A stretch of 36,355 nt of DNA from an uncultured Megamonas sp. (GTDB lineage Bacteria; Bacillota_C; Negativicutes; Selenomonadales; Selenomonadaceae): the NCBI GenBank assembly GCA_900556715.1, contig USPM01000009.1:1-36355 (forward strand). Reading direction: 5' to 3'. Each line of letters opens with the position of its first letter. Position 1 is the first letter of the stretch. The position numbers were made by a program, and so were the translations under genes. The notes beneath the pieces were generated by a model. That model made no database searches. It saw only the letters and a list, made by a program, of their open reading frames with translations, and was not told the DNA's origin. Below are positions 33,563 to 36,355 of this stretch, piece by piece.

Positions 33563-35138
33563 ACTCTTCAAGTCTAGGTCCAGCATTTAAAATTTCATCG
33601 GGCATTTCGCCTGCAAAACGTTTAACATTTTCAGCGAACAATCTTACTAATTTTTCAGCCTGATTTTTATATGCTTTCTTATCGATCCAAGTATTTTCTG
33701 GATTCAATACTTCACTTGGTACACCTGGGCAACTATCTGGAATATTTAACTGGAAGTATTCATGTTTTGTCCAAGTAACATCATCTAATTTACCATCTAA
33801 AGCAGCAGAAATCATCGCTCTAGTATATTTCAATTCCATACGTTTACCTACACCATATGGACCGCCAGTCCAACCTGTATTAACAAGATATACACTAGTA
33901 TTATATTGATTAATTTTTTCACCCAATAATCTAGCATATTGTAATGGTGGTAATGGGAAGAATGGTTCACCAAAACCAATAGAGAATGTTGCCTGTGGTT
34001 CTGTAATACCACGTTCAGTACCAGCGACTTTACTTGTATAACCAGACAAGAAATGATACATTGCTTGTTCTTTTGTAAGTTTAGCAATAGGAGGTAATAC
34101 ACCAAAAGCATCTGCTGTTAAGAAAATGATTGCATTTGGATGACCTGCCATACTTGGTACAATAGCATTTGGAATATTTTCAATTGGATAAGCTGTACGT
34201 GCATTTTGTGTAAATCTAGCATCAAAGAAATCAGGTTCACGAGTATATGGATTTATATATACATTTTCCAAAACTGTTCCATATTGAATAGCATTATAAA
34301 TTTCTGGTTCACTTTCAGGTGTAATTTTAATAGTTTTAGCATAACATCCACCTTCAATATTAAAGATACCATGTTCGCTCCAACCATGTTCATCATCACC
34401 AATTAAAGAACGATTAGGATCAGCAGACAATGTTGTTTTACCTGTTCCACTTAAACCAAAGAACAATGCAGAATTACCATCTTTACCAACATTTGCCGAA
34501 CAATGCATAGATAATACTCCGCGTTGTGGAAGGATAAAGTTCATTACTGAGAAAATAGCTTTTTTCATTTCACCAGCATAAGCACCGCCACCGATCAATA
34601 CCATTTTTTTACTGAAATTAACAATAATAAATGTTTCAGAATGTGTACCATCTTCGATTGGATTTGCTTTTACACTTGGCATACAAATAAGTGTAAATTC
34701 TGCAGGTGTAGTGAGTTTAGTTTTTGGTCTAATAAATAACTGTTTTAAAAATAGATGATGCCATGCGTGTTCATTAATACATTTAATTTGCAATTTATAT
34801 GCTGGATCTGCACCAACTAAAGCATCCGTTACAAAAAGTTGATGATCTTTTGCATATTCTTTCATTTTATCATAAAGACGATTAAACGTATTTTCCGAAC
34901 ATGGTTGATTTGTATTTGACCAATGGATTAAATCATGAATATCTGGAGTATCAACAATAAATCTATCTTTAGGAGAACGACCTGTATGCTTACCTGTAGT
35001 TACACAAATAGCACCTTTATTAGATAAACGTCCCTCATGATTTCTAACAGCTTCTTCAAGTAACTCTGGAATTGTTGCATCATAAGTAATTCTTCTTGCA
35101 ACTGATAAAAAGTCCTGGCTAGAATAGTTGTTCATCAT
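33561..35138 (-). CDS. pckA: Phosphoenolpyruvate carboxykinase (ATP)
   Basis: Interconverts oxaloacetate + ATP and PEP + CO2 + ADP; in fermenting anaerobes it often runs towards oxaloacetate and succinate/propionate. The 525-residue protein has GKHTGRSPKDRF near 49-60, the metal-site region IGGGAYAGEMKKA, the P-loop GLSGTGKTTLSAD (228-240), then GDDEHGWS and VYINPYTREPDFF. Length and motifs are those of the ATP-dependent family. The start ATG 35138 lies 9 bases after GAGG; a TTG at 35153 would overlap the SD. It is divergent from a LysR gene, which may regulate it. Confidence 0.96.
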   Translation of the reverse strand: MMNNYSSQDFLSVARRITYDATIPELLEEAVRNHEGRLSNKGAICVTTGKHTGRSPKDRFIVDTPDIHDLIHWSNTNQPCSENTFNRLYDKMKEYAKDHQLFVTDALVGADPAYKLQIKCINEHAWHHLFLKQLFIRPKTKLTTPAEFTLICMPSVKANPIEDGTHSETFIIVNFSKKMVLIGGGAYAGEMKKAIFSVMNFILPQRGVLSMHCSANVGKDGNSALFFGLSGTGKTTLSADPNRSLIGDDEHGWSEHGIFNIEGGCYAKTIKITPESEPEIYNAIQYGTVLENVYINPYTREPDFFDARFTQNARTAYPIENIPNAIVPSMAGHPNAIIFLTADAFGVLPPIAKLTKEQAMYHFLSGYTSKVAGTERGITEPQATFSIGFGEPFFPLPPLQYARLLGEKINQYNTSVYLVNTGWTGGPYGVGKRMELKYTRAMISAALDGKLDDVTWTKHEYFQLNIPDSCPGVPSEVLNPENTWIDKKAYKNQAEKLVRLFAENVKRFAGEMPDEILNAGPRLEE

Positions 35139-35329
35139 TGTAATCAACCTCACTTTTATTTATGTTTATTTGTCATAAAATTTATTACCTAAAATTACTA
35201 TATGAATATATATTTCTCCAAAAAATTCACTATTCCTCCCCAAATTTTTAAAAAATTTTTTATATTTTAACATAAAAGCAATATAATAGATAAAACTTAT
35301 GGTAAAAAACATTTATAATAAATAAAATA

Positions 35330-35358
35330 TTGGATATATCCTATTTTTATGCTATAAT
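35330..35358 (+). promoter_or_regulatory. Promoter of the LysR gene with palindrome over -35
   Basis: TTGGAT (35330-35335), a 17-base spacer and TATAAT (35353-35358). The perfect palindrome GGATATATCC (35332-35341) overlaps the -35 box and may be the regulator's own operator (inference). Confidence 0.6.
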
Positions 35359-35417
35359 ATCTATATGTTGATTAATAAAATTTATTATACATAAGCTAAT
35401 TACTACAGGAGGATTAT

Positions 35418-36293
35418 ATGGAACTTAAACAACTAGAATACTTTCAAATGACTAGCCGTTTGAAAAATATTACTAGAGCGGCTAAACGGCTTTCTGTTTC
35501 TCAGCCAAACATCACTGTTGCTATAAAAAAATTAGAAGCAGAACTTGGTATACAACTTTTTGAACGTAGTCAAAAACAATTATCTCTTACACCAGAAGGG
35601 GCTGTATTTTTAAATCGTATTGAATTAGCTTTGCGTAATATTCAAGATGCTGTCTTAGAAGTTAATGATTATAAACAACTTCAAAAAGGTACTATTAAAA
35701 TTGGTATACCTTCTATGATTGGAGCATATTTATTTCCTAAAATTTTTTCTGGTTTCAAAAAAAGATTTTCTCACTTAGATATTTATCTCTATGAAAAAGG
35801 TTCTATGTCCATTCGTGAATCATTAGAACGTGATGAATTAGACTTTGGTATTGTCATCATTTCTAATGCTTCTCCAAGCTTACAATTATTACCTATGTCT
35901 ACAAATCAAGTTGTTGCTTGCGTTCCAGAAGAACATCCTTTGGCTCAAAAAGATTCACTTTCATGGAGTGATGTAAGCAATATTGATTTAATCATGTTAA
36001 AAGAAGGTTCTTTCATCCGCAATTTAATTCAACAAAAATTTAAAGCTCATAATATTCAGCCTAATGTTGTTCTTGAATCCAATCAAATAGAAACAATTAA
36101 AGGCCTGATATCCAGTAACGTTGGTATGGCATTTCTTTTAGATTTTGTTGTTCAAGATACACCACATATAAAAACTTTACCTATTGAAGAACCTATCTTT
36201 GTTGAAGTTGGCCTTGCTTGGAAAAAAGATCGTTATATATCTAAAGCAGCTCAATCATTTATTAACTTTTGTCAAGATACCTTAAATAAATAA
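35418..36293 (+). CDS. LysR-family transcriptional regulator
   Basis: A 291-residue regulator. The N-terminal winged helix-turn-helix is MELKQLEYFQMTSRLKNITR to about residue 60 (AKRLSVSQPNITVAIKKLEA, LFERSQKQLSLTPEG). The co-inducer domain follows (about 90-290), with IKIGIPSMIGAYLFPKIFSG and a hydrophobic pocket-type fold. The effector cannot be told from the sequence. SD AGGAGG lies 6 bases before ATG 35418. Divergence from pckA over 279 bases suggests that it controls pckA, itself, or both. Confidence 0.93.
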   Translation: MELKQLEYFQMTSRLKNITRAAKRLSVSQPNITVAIKKLEAELGIQLFERSQKQLSLTPEGAVFLNRIELALRNIQDAVLEVNDYKQLQKGTIKIGIPSMIGAYLFPKIFSGFKKRFSHLDIYLYEKGSMSIRESLERDELDFGIVIISNASPSLQLLPMSTNQVVACVPEEHPLAQKDSLSWSDVSNIDLIMLKEGSFIRNLIQQKFKAHNIQPNVVLESNQIETIKGLISSNVGMAFLLDFVVQDTPHIKTLPIEEPIFVEVGLAWKKDRYISKAAQSFINFCQDTLNK

Positions 36294-36310
36294 CTCATAT
36301 AAAGTCAGTA

Positions 36311-36353
36311 CCACACGTAAAACGTGTGGCTTGCACAAGCCTATAAGGCTTTT
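36311..36353 (+). terminator. GC-rich double hairpin at the window edge (terminator or mobile-element end)
   Basis: CCACACGT-AAA-ACGTGTGG (36311-36329, 8 perfect pairs) is followed by AAGCC-TATAA-GGCTT and TTT (36337-36353). GGCTTG (36328-36333) can also pair with CAAGCC (36336-36341), so the arms overlap. The second hairpin with its T-run can end LysR transcription. The first has no T-tract, and the block is unusually GC-rich, resembling subterminal hairpins of IS200/IS605-type elements. The window ends too soon to decide. Confidence 0.5.
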
Positions 36354-36355
36354 AA

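Overview
The window is a stretch of low-GC (roughly one third G+C by eye) bacterial chromosome with tight Shine-Dalgarno (SD) spacing, frequent TTG/GTG starts and near-perfect intrinsic terminators. Gene content (yicC-remA-gmk-rpoZ-coaBC next to rqcH, a Bacillus-type aspartokinase with an internal start, propeptide/Fe-S type PurF, ATP-dependent PckA) points to a Firmicute. The very AT-rich coding and the one-domain PurH make a Negativicutes member such as Megamonas my best guess; this is an inference from memory, not a database match.

Layout. 1-1090 (-): 5' part of a beta-CASP metallo-beta-lactamase RNA exonuclease. 1324-7487 (+): a magnesium-transport module made of two divergent MgtA-type P-type ATPases, a 47-residue one-helix membrane peptide between them (too short for routine gene calling), and a winged-helix regulator with only a remnant of a receiver domain. 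7533-10454 (-): PreP-like M16C zinc peptidase. 10782-11126 (-): small XRE regulator, then about 650 bases of AT-rich DNA without a gene. 11783-18333 (-): purine operon purE-purC-purF-purM-purN-purH-purD, with purH reduced to the IMP cyclohydrolase domain and hairpins in two internal gaps. 18839-21595 (+): lysC-thrC (aspartate family). 21803-22045 (+): a long structured leader resembling a riboswitch, followed by the phosphate-transport pair DUF47-pit. 23800-25419 (+): uridine-kinase-like nucleoside kinase. 25490-26164 (-): secreted protein built from two repeats. 26234-27025 (-): proC. 27135-31313 (-): dapF-yicC-remA-gmk-rpoZ-coaBC. 31621-33393 (+): rqcH, followed by a terminator and three copies of TTTGTCGCCA. 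33561-35138 (-): pckA, divergent from a LysR regulator (35418-36293, +). The last 45 bases hold a compact, comparatively GC-rich set of hairpins that may be a terminator or the end of a mobile element.

Working together: the purine operon gives most, but not all, steps from PRPP to IMP (purL/Q/S, purB and the AICAR transformylase are absent here). lysC, thrC, dapF and proC cover branches of aspartate- and glutamate-derived amino-acid synthesis. gmk, rpoZ, remA, yicC and rqcH form a conserved housekeeping neighbourhood.

The parts most worth a second look are the leader RNA before the phosphate transporter and the four-part MgtA / micropeptide / MgtA / receiver-less-regulator module. No CRISPR array, tRNA, rRNA or complete insertion sequence was seen.
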